Source: Alentia gelatinosa (Eukaryota; Annelida; Polychaeta; Phyllodocida; Polynoidae). From it: a stretch of 64,000 bases of DNA. The position numbers and the translations under genes were made by a program. Below are positions 21,451 through 32,312 of the stretch, one piece after another. The stretch is from positions 33,979,716 to 34,043,715 of the forward strand of contig OX465587.1 in assembly GCA_950022655.1 (NCBI GenBank), written 5' to 3'. Position 1 is the first letter of the stretch. Each line of letters opens with the position of its first letter. The notes under the pieces were generated by a model. It was given only the letters and a program-made list of their open reading frames with translations. It ran no database searches and was not told the DNA's origin.

Positions 21451-22384
21451 CTACTACTACCGTACCCACTGGACGTGTGAGGGTTTTACCGCCCAACCAC
21501 ACACCTCACATCTCACACGGCGCTCTCCAAGCATATATCCTGCGTCCTCCTTGTGTCTCTGCGCTAAGGTACCTGTTGTGATAGAATTAATCGTTATCAC
21601 AGTTTTTCAGATATTCTAGTTTCTTTGCAGTATGAAAACACTGTTAGGTTGTACGGAAGCCTCATTTCTCATTCATTATACACATGTGCAGCTCGTACTT
21701 ACACTTACTGACCTCTGCTCCTTATATCGTATCATGTATGTCATACTGTGCCGTACATTGGTGTACTGCCAAGGTTTGCGTGTATGGAATACTCTTCAAA
21801 TGGCTATATACGGTAATTCCTTTTGATTTTTAACATTTTAAGGTGCATATTAAAGGGAAAACAGACATCGCGTTTATATCTGCAACTAACTACGTACTCC
21901 GGGACTCGTAAATACGCCACTTGGCCTAACGACATCAGGGCAAGTATTTGACGGTCCGGGAGTTCGTATTCATTTCCAGATGCAGCGCCCAGTCAGTTTT
22001 ACTAATGCACATTACACCTCGCTAAGCGAAACACCCGGCGACTGGAGACGTATACTGAGCACGGAGGGTGTCCCTCATAGCGGGGTCTCACTGTATTTCA
22101 TCATAATCTTTCATCCATTGCATGTTTATTGTATATACACTTAATATAGCTACGATTAGGACTGGATCCTATATACATAATCCACAGAGATGGTTAATTA
22201 CAAGGGGGAGATTATTGTCTTGGATGGATATATCTGGAGGTAGGTTTGATTTGGATGTAGCGTGTGTGGGTAATGTACATAAAAGGAGAGATTATTACAA
22301 AAAGTACAGAGATTGCTCCCCAGTCAGCTTAGCGGCCTCTTTATCCCAGTAAAGGCTAGCTGTGGTTTTAACCGCCAGCCATAT
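21451..22384. other. No gene recognised
   Basis: Mixed single-copy DNA downstream of the island. Could be intron or untranslated DNA of an unseen transcript; no frame over 80 codons. Confidence 0.45.
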
Positions 22385-22780
22385 ACCCCCAGAGATGGGA
22401 GCTTAGCGTTTTCCCGTAAAAATCCACATTTTCATTTTCTATTTCTACAATTCTTCTTCCTTGTGTAAAGCAGAGATAAAACTAAATGGATCGATGCTTC
22501 GTGAACATGTAATTCAGTCACACTAACCATGTCTCCTTATGATTATATACCGGGAAATCATTCAAAATGCCATTTTAAAACAAATCACGTGGTATGGAGT
22601 GCACGAACTTATAGTTCGTGCACAGTGTGAACGAATGTAATCCGTATAGCTTCCCATGTATTCTCTGTCTCTCTGGGCCAACATATTTTCCACATGATAA
22701 ATATTTCCACCTTATTCCCATACCCCAAATCATATCTTTGTACCCCACTGCAGTTATGTAGTCTAGCACTGACGGACATA
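22385..22780 (+). repeat. Dispersed repeat R2, diverged, with a palindrome
   Basis: AATCCACATTTTCATTTTC ... TTCTCTGTCTCTCTGGGCC ... CATGATAAATATTTCCACC track R2. A perfect hairpin GTGCACGAAC-TTATA-GTTCGTGCAC sits at 22,599-22,623. Confidence 0.55.
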
Positions 22781-23157
22781 GAGAGAAGGCCAGTTGTAAG
22801 ACAGTTCTTGTAGCTCACTGAGAACATAGCAGGGGCCTGGACGACCGCATGTTTCCGTTCGTTTATAAGGTTCAGAAGTCTGCCTCACCAGGGAGGCCTA
22901 AATCCTGTCCATGTCAGTGTTTTGTTTCCCGGGGAACACTAGCCGCCTGCACTGGCGGCGTGCTGCTCTGTCATTACTACCTGGAGCGAGGTGAGCGGCG
23001 GGCAGGTGGCCAGTGTACCGCGAGCTGCTCTTCTGGCAGATCAACACAACCCTCAGGTACCCCCTCGCCCCCAGGGGGAGCCAGTCACTGTGGGGAGGGG
23101 GGGGGGGGGGGGTGATTTACCCTCTCTAGAGCACCCTGTAGAACTACATGCAACTGC
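22781..23157. other. No gene recognised; G run
   Basis: GC-rich patch 22,930-23,090 with an 88-codon frame, then 16 G at 23,097-23,112. Nothing identified. Confidence 0.45.
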
Positions 23158-23255
23158 TTATCTCACCCTGGTACAAGTTTCGCCATAGGAATAACATTAG
23201 ATAGAATTACTCAACGCTCACCCCGGTAAAGTGACAATACTACGCCATGGGTAAT
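23158..23255 (+). mobile_element. HF-F 5' fragment
   Basis: CTTATCTCACCCTGGTACAA through CAATACTACGCCATGG, the reverse of the 14,220-14,320 segment. Truncated. Confidence 0.7.
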
Positions 23256-23349
23256 GAATACGAGATGACATCATAGGCGATTGACCAATCAGCGGGAAGG
23301 ATTTCAGAGAGAAGACAGAAACTTAAACACTGAAAGAGATAAGATAAAT

Positions 23350-23487
23350 CCAGAACCGCTGATTGTAGTCCTCGTAGTTGATGACGTAATATCCTCGCTA
23401 ATCGCTCGGATATTACTAAGCATCAACTACTTTGAGATTACGGCCACTCGTACACACAACCAGTCATTATTGTGTATATAAACGATG
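23350..23487 (+). mobile_element. HF-I hairpin, isolated
   Basis: GTAGTTGATGACGTAATATC pairs with ATATTACTAAGCATCAACTA around CTCGCTAATCGCTCG; outer end TCATTATTGTGTATA as in HF-I. Confidence 0.65.
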
Positions 23488-23906
23488 ATGTTGCGGACAG
23501 GCGGCCGTAAACCACGAGAGGTTGACGCGCAGTAATACATGAGCGCTAGCGAGTGTATTACGACGTCAACCTCGTTGTCTTCTGCTACAGATATCACTCA
23601 GCTCCGCTTCGTGATATCATTCCGCGAAAACAACTCATGCCATATAAACAATTGTATGAAACTAAGTGACGTTTAGATTTTATCCTACCCCGTCACCTGT
23701 TTTTAACTTCATATGTCACCTGTGGCATATAGATATTATATGGCATAACCGTGGCATACAGTCACTCCATGTTAAGTCTATGGAGATTTATATGAGGGGT
23801 AGGATAAACCACAGTTGTTGTATGTGACATGTTTTGTATAATTGGTCGTGGTTTACTGAGTCCCCATACATTATCAATGGGGTATTTATATACGATGGAT
23901 AATAAA
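23488..23906 (-). mobile_element. HF-J, interrupted by HF-H
   Basis: Minus-strand TTTATTATCCATCGTATA start at 23,906. The other end is the HF-J hairpin (GGCGGCCGTAAACCACGAGA, tip GAGCGCTAGCGAGTG at 23,541). HF-H occupies about 23,592-23,817. Confidence 0.65.
23592..23817 (-). mobile_element. Hairpin-ended element HF-H, nested
   Basis: Minus-strand TTTATCCTACCCCTCATAT start, inverted copy ATTTTATCCTACCCCG at 23,676. Left part has the tip CACTCAGCTCCGCTTCGTG at 23,595 flanked by GATATCA arms. Left boundary approximate. Confidence 0.65.
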
Positions 23907-24834
23907 GTAACAGATATGCAGTAAGTTTAGCAGTAAACACTGCTATAAGGTTGCCCGACAGCTCTGTTTACACAGGGATGATATTAGTCTCGTTTTATCA
24001 ACATCTCGCCTTACATGCAGGATTAGATGTGACACCTTTTTATACTCTCTCTCTCCTCTTGAAGCTCTGACACTGGATATCTCTAGAACTTTATTAAGTT
24101 CTCAGTATATGTGTTTTTTTAGTGGTATTTGTCTTTAGGCAAAACCGCAAATTTGATCTGTGTATTACTGTTTTGATGTGTTTGGTAAATATGAGCTTCA
24201 TCTTGCTGCAGGATTTCTTTTTCACACTCTGAGCCTGCACTATTTTTACCATTCACCTCATCAGTATTTTAAGGGTGTTGACTTTTAAAGATGTTGATCT
24301 ACAAAAAAATGATCTGACTACAGCAGAGATCCCATACTACAAGTAAGCCTAATCTGGATGTCGATATCAGAAACAGAACTACGCTTGACTCATTTAAAGC
24401 TTTACCAAAGCTTTATTGGTAAAATACTGGGTAAATTGTATAGATATATATTACGTGTACATAAGTAACAGGATTTGTCTCGATTTAGAAATAGACTTAT
24501 TTAATTTAATTTTATTCATTTGCCTACATTTTCATTGCATCTACCGGAGTTCATAAAAGAAGATAGCTCTTTGTGTGAATGGGACAGGGACAAGCATAAA
24601 AAAAGCTTGTTAGGCCTGATGCTTGCCCTATCTTTAATGTTGTCAGAGGTACAATGTACATGGTAAACGCGAATAATCCTGAAATCAGGAAAATGTAATA
24701 TGGAAATCAAGACAAGGAAATGATTGTATACAAGATCTGTCAACAATAAAAAACAATGTTCAGAAAAAGAAAAACACAATGAAAAATCTGCTAGGAAATT
24801 GCGATAATATCGACATGTTAGAAATATGCAAAGC
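23907..24834. other. No gene recognised
   Basis: AT-rich. A minus-strand frame of 135 codons (24,516-24,923) starts at GTG, runs into repeat R1-like DNA and has no recognisable domain. Confidence 0.45.
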
Positions 24835-24900
24835 CTGTATTCTGGGCTCCTGCACCTCTTACCAATCATAGCGGCAAAGGAACCCAGTGTGTGATGCAAG
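24835..24900. repeat. R1 fragment
   Basis: TGGGCTCCTGCACCTCTTACC parallels GGGCCTCTGCACCTTTACC in R1. Confidence 0.45.
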
Positions 24901-25260
24901 CTGGCAATCTCAATCCTACTCACAATAAACTACTATTGCAACATATCTGCGTGTAGAACTGCGCTCAATAAACTCATCTCCGATGTTGTGTCTGCCCCCA
25001 GTCTCCACTCAGTAAATTCCCCCACCAGAGGCGCTGCAGAGGCTGCCTGCTGAGAGGGGCTTAGTGCAGGGACGGGTGGTTAGAGCGAGGAATAGCTGCA
25101 AGAGCTGCTGGAATAGGAGATAGGGGACTGGAGTGTCCTCCGGGCTACGATTCGATATGTATAAACTACACTACTGTATAGAGTGAGCTGAAATAGAAAA
25201 TATACCATGGAGCGGGGTTGGTTGTGGGGGTTGTATACTATATAGGAGTAGGCTGTGGTA
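24901..25260. other. No gene recognised; first unit of a broken array
   Basis: Ends with GTTGTATACTATATAGGAGTAGGCTGTGGTA, a unit seen again at 25,917, 26,640 and 26,818, each separated by HF insertions. Confidence 0.5.
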
Positions 25261-25886
25261 TTTATCCTACCCCTAATATAAAATACCATAGGCTTAACAT
25301 TGAGTTTCTGTATGCCACGCTGACTGGCATACAGAGTTTTTTATTATCCACCTAATACAAAGTGTCCATAGAAAACACATAGGGCATTTGTATAGACATA
25401 CCCGGCGCATATGGATATGTTGTATGCTCCGGGTGGCGCATACGGAAAAATAGTGCGTATGGAAAAATAGTGCATAGCTAAAACAAACTGATAATGATAT
25501 TGACGTGCCACTTGTCCAGAAAAAGGTGGATAATAAATACAATATAGACTGGTTTCAGATACAAGCGGTTGTATGCTCCTCGGAGTTGTCTCTCCGCAAT
25601 ATCCTCGCATACGCTCGGATATTACTACGCGTCAACTCCTCGGAGCATACGGCCGCTTGTATCTGAAACCAGTCAATATTGTGTATATATGCCACTACTG
25701 GCATACAATATTGTTATCACGTAATATTCGAAAATCGAGGAGACGGGGTAGAATAAAATCAAAACCTGATTCATTTTGATTGTGGCCACTGCATGCCACT
25801 CTTGGAGTTTTGGCTCCGGAATGCCAAACTCCAGTCATTGCATACAGTGGCCAAGATCAAAATTCATCCAGTTTTACGATAATATA
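25261..25886 (+). mobile_element. Hairpin-ended element HF-G, interrupted by HF-I
   Basis: TTTATCCTACCCCTAATATA start, inverted copy GGGGTAGAATAAA near 25,745. Hairpin with GTGGCCACTGCATGCCACTC and CATACAGTGGCCAAGATCAA arms. Uninterrupted copy at 62,620, so the HF-I boundaries are readable. Confidence 0.85.
25340..25685 (+). mobile_element. Hairpin-ended element HF-I, complete and nested
   Basis: TTTATTATCCACCTAATAC to CAATATTGTGTA, 346 bp. Internal inverted copy GGTGGATAATAAA near 25,525. Hairpin arms ACTGGTTTCAGATACAAGCG / CGCTTGTATCTGAAACCAGT, tip CCTCGCATACGCTCGG at 25,603. Confidence 0.88.
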
Positions 25887-25984
25887 TAATGGGTACATGG
25901 GAAAAGTTGGAGATGGGGTTGTATACTGTATAGCAGTAAGCTGTGGCATATATGTAACAGGTACAGTGGGAGATTGGTTTATGT

Positions 25985-26640
25985 ACTTTTTCCCATTCCT
26001 GTTATTTTTCCTCCATAGACTTAACATTCGGAGCTCGTATCCAATGCCCATGAGATATGTAGGAAAAATATCCAATGGGGGATTGTGTCACAAAGATTTG
26101 CCCATTAGTCAATGTGAAGGGTGAGATAAATTCAGAAACCCATTCAAGTTTAGGGTTAAGGCCCGGTTTTATGACCCCATAAACGTCCCCTCGGCGGGGT
26201 TTATGACCCCTATTGCGATGGATTCATCGCACTCAATCGCATGGAAAATCTAGGGTATACCCCACTGATGCGATGGAATCGTCGCATCTCTTCTGATATC
26301 ACTATGTATATATAGGCCTAGGTGTAGAATTTAATTTCTAACATTTATTAGCTACATACATCTAATTATAATTGAATCACTTCTCAACCCTCGCCCTTTA
26401 CAAGGTGTCAGAATAACACCTAGGTTACAGCCACAGCCTACTATTCTCACAGCTTTCACACCTCTTGATACTTGGTACCCAAATAGGTACTGTATTCGGC
26501 CCCAGGTACCAGTGGTCAGGTTAGACTGTTTCTATACAAATTCTAGAGCTCGATCCCACCTTGTGAATTACTACGTAATTAAAACTTGATGGGATACGAG
26601 CTCTGCCCCTGAACTTTCATAGATTTCCTCTATAGTGTAG
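25985..26640 (+). mobile_element. HF-A, interrupted
   Basis: Left part to 26,160 matches 20-175; the hairpin (GAGCTCGATCCCACC / GATGGGATACGAGCTCTG) lies at 26,548-26,607. Between is ~365 bp of other DNA holding an 11-bp hairpin CATAAACGTCCCC..GGGGTTTATG and paired TGCGATGGA motifs. Confidence 0.6.
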
Positions 26641-26687
26641 ATGTAGGCTGTGGTGTATATATATGTAATTATAATCATCTCAAATTC

Positions 26688-26794
26688 GCTACGCCTTGAC
26701 CGTTGCGTTGTAATGTCACTTTACCGGGGTGATCGTTGAGTATCTTTTTCTAATGCTATTCCTATGGCTAAACTTGTACCAGGGGTGAGATAAC
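26688..26794 (-). mobile_element. HF-F 5' fragment
   Basis: Minus-strand TTATCTCACCCCTGGTAC start and the FACCGGGGTGATCGTTGAG-type body in DNA (ACCGGGGTGATCGTTGAG); breaks off at TCGCTACGCC. Confidence 0.7.
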
Positions 26795-27159
26795 GGGTAG
26801 AGCGGGAGGGCGGGTCGTATACTATAGAGAGGTATCATATAGCAGTAGGCTGTGGTGTATAGTGTGAGGGATGAGTGTCTGGGTATAGCTATATAGAGAC
26901 AGCCTGAGTTGTGAGTCTCTGTTCATATCAAATGGGTCGGCATTACCGGGCTGAGGACAAGATTCGGTGGTGGGGCGAGTTGGTGGTAGTGAAGCTGTGT
27001 ACGACATATGGCACACCTGATTAGACTTGACAAGCAGATCTCCTTGTCTGCCGCCGGATCAACACCTTGCTCGCCTGGCGTACTCCTCTCATCCCGGCGT
27101 ACGCCTCTCATCCCGGCGTACGCCTCTCGTCCTGGCGTATGCTTTTCATCCCGGTGGGT
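26795..27159. repeat. Spacer with a 19-bp GGCGTACGCCTCTCATCCC repeat
   Basis: Four units at 27,070-27,155. They hold three frames open over 70-81 codons; no gene inferred. Confidence 0.6.
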
Positions 27160-27268
27160 CTGCTGGGGTGGAGAGCAATTACCAATCTGTTCACCCTCTT
27201 GGTCGCCTTGCCTCTTCGTGGTGCAGACCGGATATGCTGGCATGCAAGCATAACTAAAGCCACCCGGG
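27160..27268 (+). repeat. Repeat R5, upstream of a SINE
   Basis: GTTCACCCTCTTGGTCG ... GCAGACCGGATATGCTGGC, again at 48,735-48,812, both directly before a SINE-1 head. The pair may be one composite unit. Confidence 0.65.
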
Positions 27269-27585
27269 TGGGGAGTTAGCTCAGTGGTAAAGAGCACTGG
27301 ACTTGAAATCTCAAGGTTGTTGGACTTTGTTGATTTGAGTCCCACTGCAGCCACTTTTCTCCTTCACCCCCAGCAGTGGTAGATTTACTGCTATATCAAA
27401 GGCCAATCCTTCTCATACCATATCTATGTGGTGTGGGAGGTAAGAGAACTCTCACCTTGGTAAATGTGTAGGTGTGAGATTCCTACCTACATTCATCTCA
27501 TAGATTCAATCACCACCCTTGTGGTGTAAAAGAATCTTGAGAAAGTCTGGTAAGAACCTGTGATGGTTAACTGGACCAACCAACT
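27269..27585 (+). mobile_element. SINE-1, near full length
   Basis: Head GGGTGGGGAGTTAGCTCAGT, body, GTGGTGTAAAAGAATCTTGA and GGTTAACTGGACC tail. An extra GTTGGACTTTGTTGATTTG lies before the B-box part. Confidence 0.85.
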
Positions 27586-27645
27586 ACACATGGTGTATGC
27601 CTCTCATGACATGACAGCAGACACATGGTGGAGACATAAGCTTGC

Positions 27646-27835
27646 TTTATCCTACCCCGCATATACATCTCCATAGACTTACCATGGTGTAACTGTATGC
27701 CACGGTTATGGCATAAAATATTTATATACCACTGGTGACATATGAAGTTAAGAACATTTAACAGGGTAGGATAAAATCTAAACATCACTCAATTTCATAT
27801 AATTGTTTGTATGGAATTGTATAGTTGTTAATATG
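27646..27835 (+). mobile_element. HF-H, hairpin mostly lost
   Basis: TTTATCCTACCCCGCATA start; inverted copy ACAGGGTAGGATAAAA near 27,762; then ATCACTCAATTTCATATAAT as at 23,640-23,670. Confidence 0.7.
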
Positions 27836-28069
27836 GAATTTCGTGATGTTTCATGATAGTATCTGTCACAAACTGTAACACAGAGGGATGTTATGACAGA
27901 CAAACGAGAGGGACGTAAACCTGTCATAAGTCACATACAGAGTCACACACAGTGGCAGACTACGAGAGGAACCTGCAGAGAGGAACCTGCAGTTTATGTC
28001 ACACGTGGTATATTTCCGCAGAGCCCGCTAGTGGATACCCCGGGAACCAGCGTACCGTATACCTCTCAC
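27836..28069. other. Spacer before the array, nothing recognised
   Basis: Contains doubled AGAGGAACCTGCAG; otherwise plain. Confidence 0.45.
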
Positions 28070-29830
28070 ACACAGTCACAGAGTGGGGTGTTACGTGGAC
28101 GTACGAGACCTCCGTCTGCCGTATACCTCTGACACACAGTCACAGAGTGGGGTGTTACGTGGACGTAGGATAGGGACCTCAGTCTGCCGTATACCTCACA
28201 CACAGAGAGTCACAGAGTGGGGTGTTACGTGGACGTAGGAGAGGGACCTCAGTCTGCTGTATACCTCTCACACACAGTCACAGAGTGGGGTGTTACGTGG
28301 ACGTAGGATAGGGACCTCAGTCTGCCGTATACCTCACACACAGAGAGTCACAAAGTGGGGTGTTATGGTGGACGTAGGAGAGGGACCTCCGTCTGCCGTA
28401 TACCTCACACACACAGAGTCACAGAGTGGGGTGTTACGTGGACGTAGGAGAGGGACCTCAGTTTGCCGTATACCTCTCACACAGAGTCACAGAGTGGGGT
28501 GTTACGGGGACGTACGAGAGGGACCTCCGTCTGCCGTATACCTCTCACACAGGGTCACAGAGTGGGGTGTTATGGAGGACGTAGGAGAGGGACCTCAGTC
28601 TGCCGTATACCTCTCACACATAGAGTCACAGAGTGGGGTGTTACGCGGACGTAGGAGAGGGACCTCAGTCTGCCGTATACCTCACACACACAGTCACAGA
28701 GTGGGGTGTTACATGGACGTATGAGAAGGACCTCAGTCTGCCGTATACCTCAGACACAGCGTCACAGAGTGGGGTGTTACATGGACGTATGATAGGGCTT
28801 CAGTCTGCTGCATACCTCAGACACAGAGTCACAGAGTGGGGTGTTATGGAGGACGTAGGAGAGGGACCTCAGTCTGCCGTATACCTCACACAGAGTCACA
28901 GAGTGGGGAGTTACGTGGACGTAGGAGAGGGACCTCAGTCTGCCATATACCTCAGACACAGAGTCACAGAGTGGGGAGTTACGTGGACGTAGGAGAGGGA
29001 CCTCAGTCTGCCGTATACCTCTCACACACAGTCACAGAGTGGGGTGTTACGTGGACGTAGGATAGGGACCTCAGTCTGCCGTATACCTCACACACAGAGA
29101 GTCACAGAGTGGGGTGTTATGGTGGACGTAGGAGAGGGACCTCCGTCTGCCGTATACCTCACACACACAGAGTCACAGAGTGGGGTGTTACGTGGACGTA
29201 GGAGAGGGACCTCAGTCTGCCGTATACCTCACACACACAGTCACAGAGTGGGGTGTTACATGGACGTATGAGAAGGACCTCAGTCTGCCGTATACCTCAG
29301 ACACAGCGTCACAGAGTGGGGTGTTACATGGACGTATGATAGGGACCTCAGTCTGCCGTATACCTCACACAGAGTCACAGAGTGGGGTGTTACATGGACG
29401 TATGATAGGGACTTCAGTCTGCTGCATACCTCAGACACAGAGTCACAGAGTGGGGTGTTATGGAGGACGTAGGAGAGGGACCTCAGTCTGCCGTATACCT
29501 CACACAGAGTCACAGAGTGGGGAGTTACGTGGACGTAGGAGAGGGACCTCAGTCTGCCATATACCTCAGACACAGAGTCACAGAGTGGGGAGTTACGTGG
29601 ACGTAGGAGAGGGACCTCAGTCTGCCGTATACCTCTCACACACAGTCACAGAGTGGGGTGTTACATGGATGTTTGAGACCTCAGTCTGCCGTATACCTCT
29701 CACACATAGAGTCATAAAGTGGGGTATTACATGGACGTAGGAGAGGGACCTCAGTCTGCCGTATACCTCTCACACACAGAGTCACAGAGTGGGGTGTTAC
29801 GTGAACGTAGGAGGCTTACGTTGATGGAGT
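28070..29830 (+). repeat. 62-69-bp tandem array with higher-order duplication
   Basis: About 28 units built on GTCACAGAGTGGGGTGTTAC, GTGGACGTAGGAGAGGGACC, TCAGTCTGCCGTATACCTC. Variants recur in the same order 754 bp apart (28,290 against 29,044) and about 614 bp apart further on. Frames up to 186 codons are products of the repeat. Confidence 0.9.
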
Positions 29831-30438
29831 GGTCGGCAGAACCGCTCAGTGGAGGATTCACTGTGACGGAATGTTTGATGGCCGCACCCTGTGACACACA
29901 CCCACCTCTAGTCTGAGCAGGGATGATGGTTTCTGTTATTGTGGAGGTATTTCGATATCAGTGGTATAGAGAGGGCAGAGGCCATCACCCACTACCACCC
30001 ACCACCACCCACCAACTATCACCAAAAAAAAAAAGAAAAACATCTTGTAAAAACAGATAGTACAAGTTTTTCATATCTTTCATATGATATGTTGCAAGAT
30101 ATATCAGCAAGGAAAATGCCTGAATTGAAAATGAATGTACCGTACTTGAACCTAATATTTACAAAAAAACAGAGCGCGTCGGTAAGTCTGTTGTTTACCT
30201 TTACAGGCAATGTCCATATGAGGAACATGGTCCACCCCCGTACCAGGTTTTAACGAGGTTTCGTCTATGGTTTGATATTCTGTTTCTGCAACATTAATCT
30301 CTCCGATTGCCTGTGTATCTGTGTCGCCCATTTCGTGATTGCGTGAGTTGTGCTTGTTTAGATTCGTTATGATTGAAATACGATATTTTTATAGCCACTT
30401 TAGGACGCAGTGTTAGGTGGATAATGCTAAGAAACTAT
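29831..30438. other. No gene recognised
   Basis: Has a CCACCCACCA-type stretch near 29,990, then AT-rich DNA. Confidence 0.45.
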
Positions 30439-30674
30439 GGAGAAACCAAACAAGAGTTGGTCGTGTTATTGTTTATCGCACGACGGCAAGATGTGATCTT
30501 GCCGGAGTTTGTTAAACAATAACAGGACTAACTCGAGTTTGGTTTAGAATTTATCCTACCCCGCCCGTCTAAATTACTACTACATTAACAAATGACGTCA
30601 TTTTTCTGAACTCCAGACCGAATACAGTCAGCCAATGTTAAGCCTATGGAGTTTTTTATTAGGGGTAGGATAAA
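30439..30674 (-). mobile_element. HF-C with the hairpin tip deleted
   Basis: Same ends as 36,610 (GGAGAAACCAAACAAGAG; GGGGTAGGATAAA), but CGGCAAGAT joins TGTGATCTTGCCG directly, removing the ~45-bp inner hairpin including the tip. Confidence 0.85.
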
Positions 30675-30699
30675 GACCCATACTGTATGGGACTGGATT

Positions 30700-31265
30700 G
30701 GTTATTGTTATAACCTGTGGGCGTATATCCCGCTGATAGGGCACAGAGTGATTGCTAGTTATGCCATCATCCACCAGGAAATTGTAAGATAGCGCCACCG
30801 TAGTCGGGGGGCAACCACTGTTATAAGTTGTCATAATCTGTGAATAATAATGAGATGAGGCTAAAATTCCCCTATGACAATCCCCAAAACTATTTTTGAT
30901 AAAATCCATTGATAATTAGTCCTGCCACCTGGTGTTTTGGATGGCGTCAGGGAGGGGGGGGCGGGCAAGATGGCTGCCTCCATAGCACAATAGCTATATG
31001 CCCTATAGAGCAAAGAGTGATTGCTAGTTCCACCATCATCCGCCAGGAAGTTGTAAGATAGCGCCACTATAGTCGGGGGACAACCACTACTGTTGTCATA
31101 ATCTAAAGATAATCGTGAGACAATCCTTAAACCCTTTTACGGCAAACAAAAAAAAATTTTTGAACAAAATCAATTGCTAACTGGACCCCCCACCTAGTAG
31201 CTTGTTTAACGTCCGGGGCAAGATGGCCACTTCCATAACACAATAGCTATGTGCCTTATACTTCC
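30700..31265 (+). repeat. ~285-bp tandem duplication
   Basis: Two diverged copies sharing AGAGTGATTGCTAGTT, AGGAAATTGTAAGATAGCGC / AGGAAGTTGTAAGATAGCGC and GGGCAAGATGGC plus CACAATAGCTAT. Confidence 0.7.
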
Positions 31266-31504
31266 TGTTCATACCCTTGTTGTATTTAACCACACTGCTG
31301 AGCGAGAGACAGAGAAGATGACTTGGCAGCTTGGGATTAATAACATCTACTATTATTAATAATGATAAATGAATGATAAAGGTGAATAAGGATAAAATGA
31401 TTAATGTAGATAATTAAGTGTCTTCGAAGTAGAGGCGTAAGATAAAGAGGTTGTAGGTGGGTAGGAAATGAATATGTGTGTAGTGATTGAGAGGTGATGA
31501 AGAA

Positions 31505-32312
31505 GGGAGGGCAAGTGTGAGTAGATTGGCCACCACCTCTGTCTACACTCTGTTCCAACTTAGAGGTTGGTATGGTTAAACACAGTTCGTGTCCACAAAT
31601 CCTCACTCTTGGACCAAGCAACTTCCTTTATTAGAGGATACTGAGAGCTGAAATACTTATTAAGAAATATTCATAGCTCACAAAATTGATGATAAAGTCT
31701 ACCTTCATGGCTATTTTATTTAAAAGAGACTCTAAAGGAAATATGATTAGATATTGGAAATTGACACATTCTCTAGCAATAGGTCTAGGTCAGATGAAAG
31801 ATCTGGAGGGAGAGTGTCAAACACTTACAGCTAATGGGTCAAGGTGCCACGGATTTAACCGAACCAGAGCTAACATAGTGTAGCTCTTGCGGCCAATGTA
31901 GTGTGAGGGGTGAGAGTGCCAGTAGATTGGCCGCCACCTCTGTCTCCACTCTGTTCCAACTTAGAAGTTGATATGGTTAAACCCACATCATGTCCACGAA
32001 TTCTCACTCTTAGACCGAGAATTCTTTTGTATAGGTGGGTTTCTGATAGCAGACTTAACTGATCAAGAAATATTCACAGCTTACCAAATTGATAATGAAG
32101 TCTACTTTTATGGTTATGTTATTCAAAATACACACAGAAGGTAATATGAATATGTAGAAATGGCTTCAAGAGTGAGAAATATCACACTCTCCAAACATAG
32201 ACCCAGGTCACACAAAGGTTCTGCAGGGAGAGTCACGGACACGTACAGCTTGTAGGTGAGGGTGACCCAACCAGAGCTAACGTAGTGTAGCTCTGGTGGC
32301 CAGTGTAGAGTG
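31505..32312 (+). repeat. ~400-bp tandem duplication
   Basis: AGTAGATTGGCCACCACCTC and CACTCTGTTCCAACTTAGA recur at 31,521 and 31,921. AAGAAATATTCATAGCTCAC and the GAACCAGAGCTAAC ... GTGTAGCTCT end recur in both. Preceding 31,266-31,504 shows nothing. Confidence 0.7.

Noticed and set aside
24516..24923. 135-codon minus-strand frame
   Set aside because: Starts at GTG, overlaps a repeat fragment, and shows no motif or membrane topology worth naming.
28290..29740. Frames of 119-186 codons
   Set aside because: Repeat-derived from the 62-69-bp array.
28070..29830. CRISPR-like repeat array
   Set aside because: Units are contiguous variants without unique spacers, in a eukaryotic genome.
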